A DNA stretch of 64,000 nucleotides from Arcticibacter tournemirensis (GTDB taxonomy: Bacteria; Bacteroidota; Bacteroidia; Sphingobacteriales; Sphingobacteriaceae), in NCBI RefSeq assembly GCF_006716645.1, contig NZ_VFPL01000001.1, positions 186,001 to 250,000 on the forward strand, written 5' to 3'. Of the stretch, positions 51,973 through 60,394 are shown one piece after another. The notes beneath the pieces were generated by a model. It was given only the letters and a program-made list of their open reading frames with translations, ran no database searches and was not told the DNA's origin. Each line of letters opens with the position of its first letter. Position 1 is the stretch's first letter. The position numbers were made by a program, and so were the translations under genes.

Positions 51973-52329
51973 ATGAAAATGTTTTCTGTTCTTCGTCGTT
52001 CCCTCCATCATGAGGGCTTTCTTATCTTTCTGAGTATCTGTAGTTTTCTTTTATTTCCATGGCTGTCGAGGCATGTGGATGTTACCGCGGCTCCTGTTGA
52101 TCCAGGCATCTTCAGCCTGGTGCTGACGGCACTGCTGGCTTTCCTGGTTTTCAAGTCGGTTACCTGGTGGGCCATCAGGATCATCTGGCCGGTGTTCGCC
52201 GAATACTCTGAGCTGCATTTTGAACGCAACTTCAAGTCGCTCCTGCCCCTGCAGAAGGTAGTGATCTATTTAGGCTTTTACATGCTGCTGTTGTTGGGTT
52301 TTGTGTGGACGCTGGGGGCGTTAATGTAA
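51973..52329 (+). CDS. Small membrane protein (118 aa)
   Basis: Three hydrophobic segments can be seen: LIFLSICSFLLFPWLS (about 16-31), FSLVLTALLAFLVFKSVTW (about 45-63) and VVIYLGFYMLLLLGFVWTLGAL (about 95-117). Its position between DUF6266 genes and a CHAP peptidase gene resembles small holin-like genes beside lysins in Bacteroidota, but this is only a contextual hint. No family is recognised. Confidence 0.6.
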   Translation: MKMFSVLRRSLHHEGFLIFLSICSFLLFPWLSRHVDVTAAPVDPGIFSLVLTALLAFLVFKSVTWWAIRIIWPVFAEYSELHFERNFKSLLPLQKVVIYLGFYMLLLLGFVWTLGALM

Positions 52330-52345
52330 GGAGAACCGCTTGTAT

Positions 52346-52642
52346 TTACCTGTATTTCTTTTCGGGAATTCGTTTTTGATGGTAAACGGCTATTATAACA
52401 ACAAGCTCCTTGGGTGAGTCAATCCTGTAAATGATGGTAAACGGGAATTTTTTGAGATGATATTCGCGATAATTTTTGTATTTGGAACTCCAAATGTAAG
52501 GATCGGAGCAAATAAGACTGAAAGCGGTTTCTATAGCTTTAACAAATCTTGATGCCGTCCGTACGCTTTTTGATAAGTACCATTCAATTGACTCTTCGTA
52601 TTCTTTTTGAGCTTCAGGATGGAGAATATAACTATATGTCAT
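52346..52642 (-). CDS. RelE/ParE family toxin
   Basis: The 98-aa protein matches the RelE/ParE pattern: YILHPEAQKEYEESIEWYLSKSVRTASRFVKAIETAFSLI, then NYREYHLKKFPFTIIYRID, ending in a VVIIAVYHQKRIPE strand. ParE-type toxins act on DNA gyrase and RelE-type ones on ribosome-bound mRNA; the sequence alone does not separate these. Its start overlaps the stop of the antitoxin gene by 4 bp, the normal toxin-antitoxin order. Confidence 0.9.
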   Translation of the reverse strand: MTYSYILHPEAQKEYEESIEWYLSKSVRTASRFVKAIETAFSLICSDPYIWSSKYKNYREYHLKKFPFTIIYRIDSPKELVVIIAVYHQKRIPEKKYR

Positions 52643-52881
52643 TTTTGACGGCCAGCAGCTAAAATTTGCTGAATTCTTTTCCGGCTGTCATCAGCACTGA
52701 TCATTGAAACGCTTCCGTCAATATAGTCTTGATATCGCTTGTCAAGTTTCTCTTTTAGCTCGTCAGAATAAGATGATTCAGAGTCAGCTTCAATATGAAA
52801 TTTTAATCCCAGCCCCACTAAGAATTCTTTCAGTACAGGCAAATGCTTCTCATTATCAATATTAACTGTCAATGTTGCCAT
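52639..52881 (-). CDS. Antitoxin of the RelE/ParE pair
   Basis: From ATG 52881 the protein has 80 residues: a strand MATLTVNIDNEKHLPVLKEFLVGLGLKF at the start and a C-terminal helical part (SVMSISADDSRKRIQQILA-like). An in-frame ATG at 52905 would add eight residues. Antitoxins of this type have a poorly conserved, flexible toxin-binding end. It precedes the toxin by a 4-bp overlap. Confidence 0.82.
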   Translation of the reverse strand: MATLTVNIDNEKHLPVLKEFLVGLGLKFHIEADSESSYSDELKEKLDKRYQDYIDGSVSMISADDSRKRIQQILAAGRQK

Positions 52882-52926
52882 AAGAACAAATGTACGGAAA
52901 TTCAAAAATTATTTTATATAAATTTC

Positions 52927-53607
52927 ATGAAAACCACACTGCTCTTCCTGCTAATTACTTTGATTATCAGGAACAATGCCGGTCTTGATCCTTCTCATGC
53001 CAAGCCTTTTCGGGATGCTCAGAAGGCTGTTATTTCATCCCTTGCCGATTCGACACGGCAGTTACGTCAAATCTATACCAGCGAACTTGGTGTTCGCGAA
53101 GCGTCGAATCGTAACGACGGCAACCGGGTAGAAGAATATCTGCACTGCGTTGGCCTCAAAAAAGGCTCGCCCTGGTGCGCCGCCTATGTGTGTTTTTGCC
53201 TCGGGAAGGCCGGCATTCCCAATCCGCGCAGCGGCTATTGCCCTAATCTGTTCCCGGCAGGGAAGGTCATCTGGGAGAGAAAGTTTAAAGTTGAAGGTTC
53301 AAAGTTGAAAGTTGAAAGCCAACAAACGGCAGCACCGAACCCACAGCCCGCAGCTCTTACGGGCGCCCATCCCGCAACCCAAAACCCGCAACCTGCAACT
53401 CAATCCCCCTCTCCCGGCGATGTCTTCGGCATCTGGTTTCCAGACAAGGGGCGCATTGCACATGTGGGTTTTATTGATAACTGGGGTGAAAAATATGCCG
53501 TGACAGTTGAGGGGAACACCAACGAGGCGGGCAGTCGCGATGGCGACGGGGTGTACCGCAAACGACGACTAATCTCGTCGCTTTATAAGATCTCACGTTA
53601 CCGGTAA
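52927..53607 (+). CDS. CHAP-domain peptidoglycan hydrolase-like protein
   Basis: The ATG at 52927 starts a signal peptide (KTTLLFLLITLIIRNNAG). The domain shows GSPWCAAYVCFCLGKAGI with the nucleophilic Cys and, after an insertion, GRIAHVGFIDNWG with the His. CHAP enzymes cut peptidoglycan amides. Between them lies a low-complexity insertion of about 45 residues (PNPQPAAL...ATQNPQPATQ) encoded by repeat DNA like that at 51841. An in-frame ATG at 52843 was rejected because it lies inside the divergent antitoxin gene. Confidence 0.85.
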   Translation: MKTTLLFLLITLIIRNNAGLDPSHAKPFRDAQKAVISSLADSTRQLRQIYTSELGVREASNRNDGNRVEEYLHCVGLKKGSPWCAAYVCFCLGKAGIPNPRSGYCPNLFPAGKVIWERKFKVEGSKLKVESQQTAAPNPQPAALTGAHPATQNPQPATQSPSPGDVFGIWFPDKGRIAHVGFIDNWGEKYAVTVEGNTNEAGSRDGDGVYRKRRLISSLYKISRYR

Positions 53608-53651
53608 ACCGGTGAAAGTATCACCTGAAACATTATTTCAATAACCAGAAC

Positions 53652-54182
53652 ATGAAACAGTTTGTATTCCTTCCTGTATTATTTTCCTTCCCTATGTTAT
53701 TTTCCCTCTGCTCCTGCTCCATCTTTAAGGAAAAGCTAGTGCGAAAGGCCGACAGTGCGTCCTCCAGGCAAAGCAGCTCCGCTGAAAGCAAAACGGTGAG
53801 CAGCACTTCGCAGCAGCAGCGCCTGCTCGTTATAACGGATTCATCCGACCATCAGTACACGGCTGAGATCATTCCCGCGGGGCCTTTCCATTATTCGCCC
53901 AAAGAGGGCTTTACCGGCACGGCTTCCCGCATACTGATTACCGGGAGGCTCAGTGACGAGTCAACCCGCCGCGATTCATCAGGCAGCGTTAGCACCCTCG
54001 CCGCCCAAACAAACACTACTTCAGCAGAACAGCAGCAGACACAGGTTACCCGTTCTGAAAAAACGAAAGAAGTAAAAAGGAGTGGAAAGTGGTGGTTGTG
54101 GGTGGTACTGGCCGGGGCGCTAGCGGCGGGAGGGTATGTGATGAAGAAATTGATCTCCCACTCCCTGATTACGAGCGGATAA
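53652..54182 (+). CDS. Lipoprotein with C-terminal membrane helix (176 aa)
   Basis: The start MKQFVFLPVLFSFPMLFSLCSC contains a lipobox (LCSC). The middle is very rich in serine, threonine and glutamine (SSRQSSSAESKTVSSTSQQQ). Near the end a hydrophobic helix (WWLWVVLAGALAAGGYVM) follows a basic stretch. This shape, lipid anchor plus inner-membrane helix, is like a spanin, and it follows a CHAP peptidase; the spanin idea is an inference. Family unknown. Confidence 0.6.
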   Translation: MKQFVFLPVLFSFPMLFSLCSCSIFKEKLVRKADSASSRQSSSAESKTVSSTSQQQRLLVITDSSDHQYTAEIIPAGPFHYSPKEGFTGTASRILITGRLSDESTRRDSSGSVSTLAAQTNTTSAEQQQTQVTRSEKTKEVKRSGKWWLWVVLAGALAAGGYVMKKLISHSLITSG

Positions 54183-54237
54183 AAGGTAAATAAAAGTTTA
54201 CTTTCAGTATATCAAAAGTAAACTTTTATTTACCTTT
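54182..54237. promoter_or_regulatory. 23-bp perfect inverted repeat overlapping the hicAB promoter
   Basis: The arms 54182-54204 and 54215-54237 are exact reverse complements of 23 bp with a 10-nt loop. TACCTTTG at 54231-54238, a Bacteroidota -7 box, overlaps the right arm. It lies 23 bp upstream of hicA and is therefore a strong candidate for the HicB operator. It may also terminate the upstream lipoprotein transcript. Confidence 0.7.
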
Positions 54238-54260
54238 GTATTAGCAAATGTTCAATTGTA

Positions 54261-54449
54261 ATGAAGAGTTCTGAATTATTAAGAATTCTGCTTAGAGACG
54301 GTTGGTATGAGGAAAGGAGAGCAAAAGGAAGTCACATGGTTTTGAAACATCCACGAAAATCCGGAATAGTTATTTTCCCAACTCATGGAAGTGCGGAGGT
54401 CGGAAAAGGCCTTGCTGCAAAGATTTTGAAAGATGCGGGAATTAAATAA
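54261..54449 (+). CDS. hicA: HicA family mRNA-interferase toxin
   Basis: The 62-aa protein has the HicA dsRNA-binding-like fold: SSELLRILLRDGWYEERRAKGSHMVLKHP with the catalytic His in G-S-H, then VIFPTHGSAEVGKGLAAKILKDAGI. HicA cuts mRNA and is neutralised by HicB, encoded 18 bp downstream. The length is normal. Confidence 0.93.
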   Translation: MKSSELLRILLRDGWYEERRAKGSHMVLKHPRKSGIVIFPTHGSAEVGKGLAAKILKDAGIK

Positions 54450-54467
54450 GACTTACATTTTTACTAT

Positions 54468-54866
54468 ATGAGCATAATGAAAACGTTTGAGATCATAATA
54501 GAAAAGACGAATACCGGGTATTCAGCTTATGCGAAAGACTATCCTGTAGTTACTACGGGCAGCAGTATGGCAGAGCTAAAGAATAATATAACAGACGCAT
54601 TGAACTTGTATTTTGAGGCTGCGGGTAAAATAGTAACGGTTGACGACAGAAATTTAAAAATCACCCTGGATCTGCCCCAGTTTTTTGAGTTCTATCAGGT
54701 GATCAATGCGAAAGCTCTTAGTGGCAGGATTGGCATTAATCAGACATTGTTATCCCAATATGTAAACGGACATAAGAAACCTTCGCAAAAACAGCTTTCA
54801 AGGATAATAAATGGCATAAAACAGTTAGGACAGGAGCTTTCTGGTCTTGACTTAAATCCTGCTTAG
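54468..54866 (+). CDS. hicB: HicB family antitoxin with DNA-binding C-terminus
   Basis: The N-terminal part (FEIIIEKTNTGYSAYAKDYPVVTTGSSMAELKNNITDAL) is the HicB partial RNase H-like fold with the usual 'GYxAYxxDxP' strand. The C-terminus carries a XRE-type HTH (GRIGINQTLLSQYVNGHKKPSQKQLSRIINGI) that would bind the operator, probably the inverted repeat at 54182-54237. An in-frame ATG at 54477 is an alternative start. Confidence 0.9.
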   Translation: MSIMKTFEIIIEKTNTGYSAYAKDYPVVTTGSSMAELKNNITDALNLYFEAAGKIVTVDDRNLKITLDLPQFFEFYQVINAKALSGRIGINQTLLSQYVNGHKKPSQKQLSRIINGIKQLGQELSGLDLNPA

Positions 54867-54880
54867 GCTGAATGACAAAA

Positions 54881-54909
54881 CTGAAGGATTAATCTTTAGA
54901 ATCCTTCAG
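54881..54909. terminator. Bidirectional terminator
   Basis: CTGAAGGATT and AATCCTTCAG are perfect 10-bp arms with a 9-nt loop, followed by CTTTGTTATT on the plus strand and TTTTGTCATT on the minus strand. It separates hicB from the convergent SYLF gene. Confidence 0.75.
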
Positions 54910-54917
54910 CTTTGTTA

Positions 54918-55586
54918 TTATAGTGCTGACACTGCGCTTCTCAATGCTACAATGTTAGCATTCGTGCTGGTTGATTTGCTGAACTGGGAGGAACCGGCTG
55001 AACTTCCATAGAAACTTGAATTAGCGGTTTTGTCAAGCGAGATATTTGAACCGCTCACGGTGATCCCGGCAAAAAGGCCTTTGCTGCGCGAATAAGAGTA
55101 CACTTCGGCCTCCAGATTTACATTGGTGCTGGCTGTAGAGCTCCTGCCTACAGGGCCTGCTGCTACTGAAATATCGCCGCCGAGGGTGAAATCGCTGTTC
55201 GTTATCTTGGTGAGTGTCGACTTGTGCTTAAATACCAGCACCAGATCGACCGACTGCACGCCTGCCTGAAGGCCTAAGCTGCCTCCGGTAATGGCTACAA
55301 ACACCGGATTGCTCCACGCACCTGAAGCTGTTTTTACCACGGCTACTCCTTTTCCGTGTTTGCCTCCAATGCCAAGGCCTGCATTGATCAGATTGGGAAC
55401 TACTATTATTCCTTCGGCTATTTTTAGCAGCTCAGAAGGAATGCTTTCCTTCATTTCGGCAAAGTCTTTAAGCACCTGAGTTGATTTTTCGAGTCTTTTG
55501 GTTTCCTTGCCCGCATCAGTGGCAGAAGCAAACACGATAAATACGGCCATAAGGGCAGGCCAGCAGAAATATTTTAACGTTTTCAT
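54918..55586 (-). CDS. SYLF (YSC84-like) domain lipid-binding protein
   Basis: The 222-aa protein has an N-terminal hydrophobic signal (FCWPALMAVFIVFASATDA). The SYLF domain follows: PSELLKIAEGIIVVPNLINAGLGIGGKHGKGVAV, then GSLGLQAGVQSVDLVLVFKH and FTLGGDISVAAGPVGR. The pattern matches the YSC84/SYLF family, whose eukaryotic members bind phosphoinositides. In bacteria it is probably exported; the role is unknown. Confidence 0.88.
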   Translation of the reverse strand: MKTLKYFCWPALMAVFIVFASATDAGKETKRLEKSTQVLKDFAEMKESIPSELLKIAEGIIVVPNLINAGLGIGGKHGKGVAVVKTASGAWSNPVFVAITGGSLGLQAGVQSVDLVLVFKHKSTLTKITNSDFTLGGDISVAAGPVGRSSTASTNVNLEAEVYSYSRSKGLFAGITVSGSNISLDKTANSSFYGSSAGSSQFSKSTSTNANIVALRSAVSAL

Positions 55587-55670
55587 AGTTTGATTTATTA
55601 ATAATGTTCACATTATTAATATCTTAACCGCCGGAAGGCAGAATGGTTTCATTTGCTAATTGTGTTCCAC

Positions 55671-56456
55671 TTAACTATTCATCCAGGCTTTAAACAGAGG
55701 GACACGTGCCTTGCTGATAAGGATTCTCTCTGGTGCTTCGGGCTTCACTTTTACCGAAAGGCGCCCGTTGAAGTAAAAGTTAGCTTCGAGAATTGCTGTT
55801 CGGTTGATTATAAACTGGCGGTTAGCTCTGAAAAACAATTGTGGGTCTACCTGCTGCTCGATCTGTTCCATCGTAAATTCTACCGCTAATTGCTTCCCGT
55901 CCATTGTGCAGGCATAGGCCACTTCATTGGCAGTATAAAACCAGCCAATCTTTGAAACCTCCACAGGAATGAGTTTTTCGCGGAAATGGATCAGAAAGGA
56001 TTTTTTATAAGACCGTGTTAACTGAGTAAGCTGGTCAATAAGCTGACTGGTTACCAGTTTAGCATTCACTCCGTCGTGGTCCCTTAGAGCTGTGAGACTT
56101 CTGTATTTCTGAAGCGCCCGGCTAATATCTTCCTCATCAAAGGGTTTGAGCACATAATCTATTCCGTTATTCCTAAAAGCCTGCAATGCGTAATCGTTAT
56201 AGGCTGTTACAAAAATTACGGGTCTCAGGATTTCTGCATTCTTAAATATATCGAAGGAAACGCCATCAGACAGGCGGATGTCCATAAAGACAAGGTCGTA
56301 GTTATGGGGATTTGCAGCAAACCATCTAACCGATTCGTCAACAGAAGAAAGATTGGCAGAGATACGAATAAAGTTATCCGCCGTACGCAATAGATGCGAC
56401 AGGTTCCGGGCAGTAGCGGGCTCGTCTTCAACAATTACTATTCGCAGTTCATTCAT
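55671..56456 (-). CDS. LytTR family response regulator
   Basis: The N-terminal receiver (ELRIVIVEDEPATARNLSHLL) has the phospho-acceptor Asp in DLVFMDIRLSDG. The C-terminal LytTR DNA-binding domain follows (FLIHFREKLIPVEVSKIGWFYTANEVAYAC, then LFFRANRQFIINRTAI). I used the ATG at 56456; an in-frame ATG at 56486 would add ten residues. The start overlaps the upstream histidine kinase stop by 8 bp, so they are a cognate pair in one operon. Confidence 0.93.
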   Translation of the reverse strand: MNELRIVIVEDEPATARNLSHLLRTADNFIRISANLSSVDESVRWFAANPHNYDLVFMDIRLSDGVSFDIFKNAEILRPVIFVTAYNDYALQAFRNNGIDYVLKPFDEEDISRALQKYRSLTALRDHDGVNAKLVTSQLIDQLTQLTRSYKKSFLIHFREKLIPVEVSKIGWFYTANEVAYACTMDGKQLAVEFTMEQIEQQVDPQLFFRANRQFIINRTAILEANFYFNGRLSVKVKPEAPERILISKARVPLFKAWMNS

Positions 56457-57465
56457 GTTGCAGCGGCAATTTAACGAGAAAAACATCAGCTTGCTTTTCT
56501 ATAATGATTTCCTGGTTCATAAGAATTCTAAAACGTTCGCTAAGGTTAAGCAATCCCAGTCCGTTACTAACTGCTTCCACGGGATTCAGGTTGTTAATGA
56601 CATTTATACTGTCATCTTCCACCACTATTCTTACTACCAGCGGGCGTTCGGGAGTGGCTGCATTGTGCTTCGCCGCATTTTCTAAAAGGGGCTGCAGCGA
56701 CAAGTGCGGCAGCTTGTAGTTCGTGAAGCGCTCGTCGACAGTCACTTCTAACCTGAACGAGTCTTCGAAGCGCATTTTGAATAACTGCGCAAAGGATTCT
56801 ACCATCTTTAGTTCTTCACCGACTGTAACGAGATTATTCGCCGGCCGGTTTAGCGCATAGCGGAATACACGTGACAAATGCACAATATATTGCTGTGCCA
56901 GTACGGGGTCTTCACGCACGACAGCCGACAAACTGCTTAGAGAGTTAAACAAAAAATGGGGGTTCATCTGATCTTTCAACAGCTCCAGCTCGGTATGCAT
57001 GTAAGAACTCTTCAGCTGCTCATTCTCACGCGCTTGTCTGCCAGACTCGCGCATCAGCAGCATTACCTTAACCATCATGCCCGTGAGGATCAGCGACAAT
57101 CCAAATCTTGAAAAGTGTATAGCCCTGAAAAAAACAGGCACTTGTTCGGGATAGAACAAAAACCGGAAACTCATGGCCAGAGTACCTGTGAATACAAAAA
57201 AGATCAGTCCGTTTATGGCCAGGTACCTACCAAGCTTGTTTTTAACCCTTAATGCTGAAATTGAATTGGTACCAAGATTCAGGACAAAGAAGAGATAGCA
57301 GAATAAGAATATGGCAGTGAGCTGGAAGCCAAACTCGGCAATATCGAACCGCCATAGTCGCGATAGAAGTCCGCTTTCACGCAAAGCCAACAGTTTACCC
57401 GAGTTAAGCAGGGTGGTAATGGCGAGTGAGCTATATAAACTTATCTGCCTCTCTGTCTTGTCCAT
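56449..57465 (-). CDS. LytS-type sensor histidine kinase
   Basis: The 338-aa protein has four to five membrane helices in the first 150 residues (for example LTAIFLFCYLFFVLNL and LIFFVFTGTLAMSFRFLF). The His_kinase domain is LKDQMNPHFLFNSLSSLSAVV, where H is the phosphorylation site. An HATPase region with LPHLSLQPLLENAAKHNA (N box) and SNGLGLLNLSERFRIL (G box) ends it. It likely senses a membrane or cell-envelope cue and phosphorylates the LytTR regulator overlapping its end. Confidence 0.93.
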   Translation of the reverse strand: MDKTERQISLYSSLAITTLLNSGKLLALRESGLLSRLWRFDIAEFGFQLTAIFLFCYLFFVLNLGTNSISALRVKNKLGRYLAINGLIFFVFTGTLAMSFRFLFYPEQVPVFFRAIHFSRFGLSLILTGMMVKVMLLMRESGRQARENEQLKSSYMHTELELLKDQMNPHFLFNSLSSLSAVVREDPVLAQQYIVHLSRVFRYALNRPANNLVTVGEELKMVESFAQLFKMRFEDSFRLEVTVDERFTNYKLPHLSLQPLLENAAKHNAATPERPLVVRIVVEDDSINVINNLNPVEAVSNGLGLLNLSERFRILMNQEIIIEKQADVFLVKLPLQHE

Positions 57466-57480
57466 AACTATAAATATACA

Positions 57481-58040
57481 TTACTTACCGCCTGCTTCGA
57501 TAATATCCCTGATCATCTGTCTGATCTTCAAACTTGTAGCCTGGCTTTCTTTAGGTTTTGTTCTGGTGAAGATAATGCCGGCTGCTTTATGTTTTGAGTC
57601 TTGCCACGGATGCGTGCCGAACATCCCGGGGCTGCTTGATTCAATTACATTTCCTGAATTATCTACTACATCAAGCCAGTTTCCTATCCCGTACCGGAGG
57701 CCGGTATTGCCGTATTCGGAAAAGGGATTGGCCGGATAGGGAGTCGCTATGATCTCTGCTCCGCGAGTCTGATCCTTTATCATCTGGGTTAAGGCTTCAG
57801 CGCTCAGAACGCTTGTACCCTCAAAAGTACCGCCGTTGACGATCATCTCCAGAAAATTGAGATAGTCGCGCGCCGTTGTTCTTACCCCGCCGGCAATCAA
57901 GGGGTTCGGACCGTTAAACGAATAAACCGCTCTCATCCGGCAGGGACCGCCAATCTTTTCGTCGAAAAGCGCTTGCCACGATTTTCCGCTCACAAGCTCC
58001 GCGATTCTCCCGGCTACCTGCATACTCGCGCTGCCGTAAC
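57481..58040 (-). pseudogene. Serine hydrolase (beta-lactamase family), C-terminal part split by IS66
   Basis: This is the 3' part of a gene whose 5' part lies at 60395-60919. The frame enters from the IS66 flank as SYGSASMQVAGRIAELVSG, resembling the second motif of class C-like beta-lactamases (Y-x-N/S), and runs to GIIFTRTKPKESQ near the C-terminus. Without the N-terminal part it lacks the catalytic Ser. Removing the IS66 and one copy of GCCGTAAC restores a continuous frame. Confidence 0.85.
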
Positions 58041-58097
58041 GTAAGCGTCCGGCCGTCCCATCTTTGCCGGGAATATGCTTAGAGGTACCTTTATCGC

Positions 58098-58400
58098 ATG
58101 AATAAAACAGTATCTCAGGAAAGCGAAATGTTTCCGCATATTCAAGCGTGGAAGTCTAGCGGTCTCAGCCAAAAATCCTATTGTGAACAAAACAATATTG
58201 CTTCCCATATTTTCCATTATTGGTTAAGTAAGTACCGCATTAGAGAGCAGGGTGTCGATACTGAAAAGGGATTTGTTGCTGTAAAAGTGGTTTCTGCCAA
58301 GAAACCTGCTGCTTCTCTGGAGGTAATTGGATGTAATGGAAATCGTCTGATCTTCTTTGAGCAACCCGATGTATCCCTATTAAAAAGTCTGTTGAGCTAA
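58098..58400 (+). CDS. tnpA: IS66 accessory protein TnpA
   Basis: The 100-aa protein has the TnpA HTH pattern: MFPHIQAWKSSGLSQKSYCEQNNIASHIFHYWLSKYR, followed by a tail of strands (GFVAVKVVSAKKPAASLEVIG). It assists IS66 transposition, probably by DNA binding. The tnpB start follows directly. Confidence 0.88.
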   Translation: MNKTVSQESEMFPHIQAWKSSGLSQKSYCEQNNIASHIFHYWLSKYRIREQGVDTEKGFVAVKVVSAKKPAASLEVIGCNGNRLIFFEQPDVSLLKSLLS

Positions 58401-58760
58401 ATGCTTGCCCTGTCTTCTGCCTGTCGTTATTACTTTTATCAGGGTATTACAGATTTCAGATGTGGCTTTGATGCACTAAGCGGTATTGTACGCTCCCGGT
58501 TGGGTCAGGATCCTACTACTGGTGATATTTTTATCTTTGTAAACCGAAAGCGCAGTCAAATTAAACTTCTTCACTTTGAAGGCGATGGTTTTGCCTTATA
58601 TCATAAGCGCCTGGAGAGTGGGAATTTTGAGGTACCGCAGGCTACTGATGGTACTAAGCATACTACCATTAGCAGTGATGAACTTATGCTTATTCTTAAA
58701 GGAATAAATCTAAAAAGTGTACAAAGAAGAAAGCGTTTTTCAATGAAAAAGATAGCCTGA
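58401..58760 (+). CDS. tnpB: IS66 accessory protein TnpB
   Basis: The 119-aa protein shows the IS66 Orf2 signature: CRYYFYQGITDFRCGFDALSGIVRSRLGQDPTTGDIFIFVNRKRSQIKLLHFEGDG, i.e. 'D-x-R-x-G-x-D-x-L' and 'F-x-N-x-x-R-x-x-I-K-x-L'. It begins one base after the tnpA stop, with no gap. It is not related to the IS200/605 TnpB nucleases. Confidence 0.94.
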   Translation: MLALSSACRYYFYQGITDFRCGFDALSGIVRSRLGQDPTTGDIFIFVNRKRSQIKLLHFEGDGFALYHKRLESGNFEVPQATDGTKHTTISSDELMLILKGINLKSVQRRKRFSMKKIA

Positions 58761-58811
58761 TAGACGCTCAAATGCTTGTTTAAGACGCTAAAAAGCCGTA
58801 TTTTAGCAGTA

Positions 58812-60347
58812 ATGACAGCAACGGCAAATCTTAGTATGGAAACCCTGCTTTCCAAATTCAATGATTTGGCTGAAACTGTTGAACGCAATGAAAAGCGTTA
58901 CCAGGAAGCCCTTCAATCTAAGGACCTGGAGAACTTACAACTCAAACACGAGCTGGCCCAGCTAAAGAAAATGATCTTTGGGACCAAAAGTGAACGGTTT
59001 GTTCCCGCTACCTCACCCAAGCAAATGTCCATGTTTGCTGAGCCATTAGTCCAGCAGCAAGACACAGAGCAGCAAGTAAGCTATACACGTACACTTTCGC
59101 AGCCAAAAGAATCGAACCATCAGGGAAGGTTACCCTTGCCCGCCAGTTTACTTCGTCAGCAAATTATTCTGGAGCCTGCAGGCATAGACGTTAAGACACT
59201 TAAAAAAATAGGTGAAGAGATTACCGAAGAGCTGGAATACACTCCGGGTAAACTCTTTGTTAAACAATATGTTCGTCCTAAATATGCAGATCCCACAACT
59301 GGTGGAGTGATATGCGCGCCATTACCTGAACGGCCTATTTCTAAAGGAATAGCAGGTCCTGCGCTTCTAGCTTATATTATCATCAGCAAATTCGTCAATC
59401 ATTTGCCAGTGTACCGTCAGCTTCAACAGTTTTCAAGAGAAGGTATCAACATTCCTTCCTCTACAATGAACGATTGGATTACTGCCTGCTGCAAACTATT
59501 GGAACCACTTTACCAGGCATTGGTAAAGACGGTATTGAGCTGTGACTACATCAAAGCGGATGAAACTCCCATTAAAGTACTGGATAAAACTAAAAAAGAA
59601 GGCACAACCAGAGGCTACCACTGGTTGTATCAATCGGCACAGCCCGGGCTGGTCCTGTTTGATTACCGGGCAGGACGAGGCAGAGAAGGTCCGCTTGAAA
59701 TACTAAAAGACTTTAAAGGATATCTTAGCACAGACGGGTATGCCGCTTACGACATCTTCGAACAAAACAAAGACATCAAAAGACTTTGTTGCTGGGCGCA
59801 TGTGAGACGTAAATACACTGAGAGTAGAAACAACGACCCTTCCAGGGCTGATCATGTATTGACTCAAATCCAGAAGCTATATACTTTGGAGCGTCAAGCT
59901 AAAAATGAAGGACTGTCTTTTGAGCAGATCAAAGATCTTCGCACGCAAAGCGCTCTGCCGGTACTGGAGGAACTAAAATCCTGGCTGATGGAAAATTACC
60001 AGCAGGTATTACCCTCAAGTCCTATCGGAAAAGCTATTGCTTATAACTTGACACTTTGGGACAAATTGGTGGTCTATCTTCAGGACGGAAGATTGCAACC
60101 GGACAATAACGCTGTAGAAAACTCAGTCAGACCTTCAGCGATTGGACGACGTAACTATTTATTTGCAGGATCGCATGAAGGAGCTAAACGGGTTGCCATG
60201 CTCTATTCTTTCATGGGAAGTTGCAAAATGCATGGGATTAATCCTCAGCAATGGCTGCAAGACGTCCTGGAGCGAATTCCAGAACACAAGGCAAATAAAC
60301 TTTTTGAACTTCTGCCTAATAATTGGACTCCTTCTCAAATGCAATAA
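58812..60347 (+). CDS. tnpC: IS66 transposase TnpC
   Basis: From ATG 58812 the transposase has 511 residues. It has an N-terminal coiled region with KKMIFGTKSERFV, a cysteine-poor zinc-finger-like area, and the DDE core: YIKADETPIKVL (Asp), LSTDGYAAYD (Asp) and DNNAVENSVRPSAIGRRNYLFAGS (Glu). The frame is intact; the start at 58776 used by a longer frame has no family match. Confidence 0.94.
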   Translation: MTATANLSMETLLSKFNDLAETVERNEKRYQEALQSKDLENLQLKHELAQLKKMIFGTKSERFVPATSPKQMSMFAEPLVQQQDTEQQVSYTRTLSQPKESNHQGRLPLPASLLRQQIILEPAGIDVKTLKKIGEEITEELEYTPGKLFVKQYVRPKYADPTTGGVICAPLPERPISKGIAGPALLAYIIISKFVNHLPVYRQLQQFSREGINIPSSTMNDWITACCKLLEPLYQALVKTVLSCDYIKADETPIKVLDKTKKEGTTRGYHWLYQSAQPGLVLFDYRAGRGREGPLEILKDFKGYLSTDGYAAYDIFEQNKDIKRLCCWAHVRRKYTESRNNDPSRADHVLTQIQKLYTLERQAKNEGLSFEQIKDLRTQSALPVLEELKSWLMENYQQVLPSSPIGKAIAYNLTLWDKLVVYLQDGRLQPDNNAVENSVRPSAIGRRNYLFAGSHEGAKRVAMLYSFMGSCKMHGINPQQWLQDVLERIPEHKANKLFELLPNNWTPSQMQ

Positions 60348-60394
60348 TCGCCACTTTTACTCTCATAACATAGATGGGGCGGTCGGATGCTTAC

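Larger units (their letters stand above)
58041..60394 (+). mobile_element. IS66 family insertion sequence with 8-bp target duplication
   Basis: The ends GTAAGCGTCCGGCCGTCCC (from 58041) and, in reverse complement, GTAAGCATCCGACCGCCCC (to 60394) are imperfect inverted repeats. The flanking GCCGTAAC at 58033-58040 and 60395-60402 is a perfect 8-bp target duplication, as expected for IS66. The three genes tnpA, tnpB and tnpC are all intact. The insertion splits a serine hydrolase gene. Confidence 0.93.
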
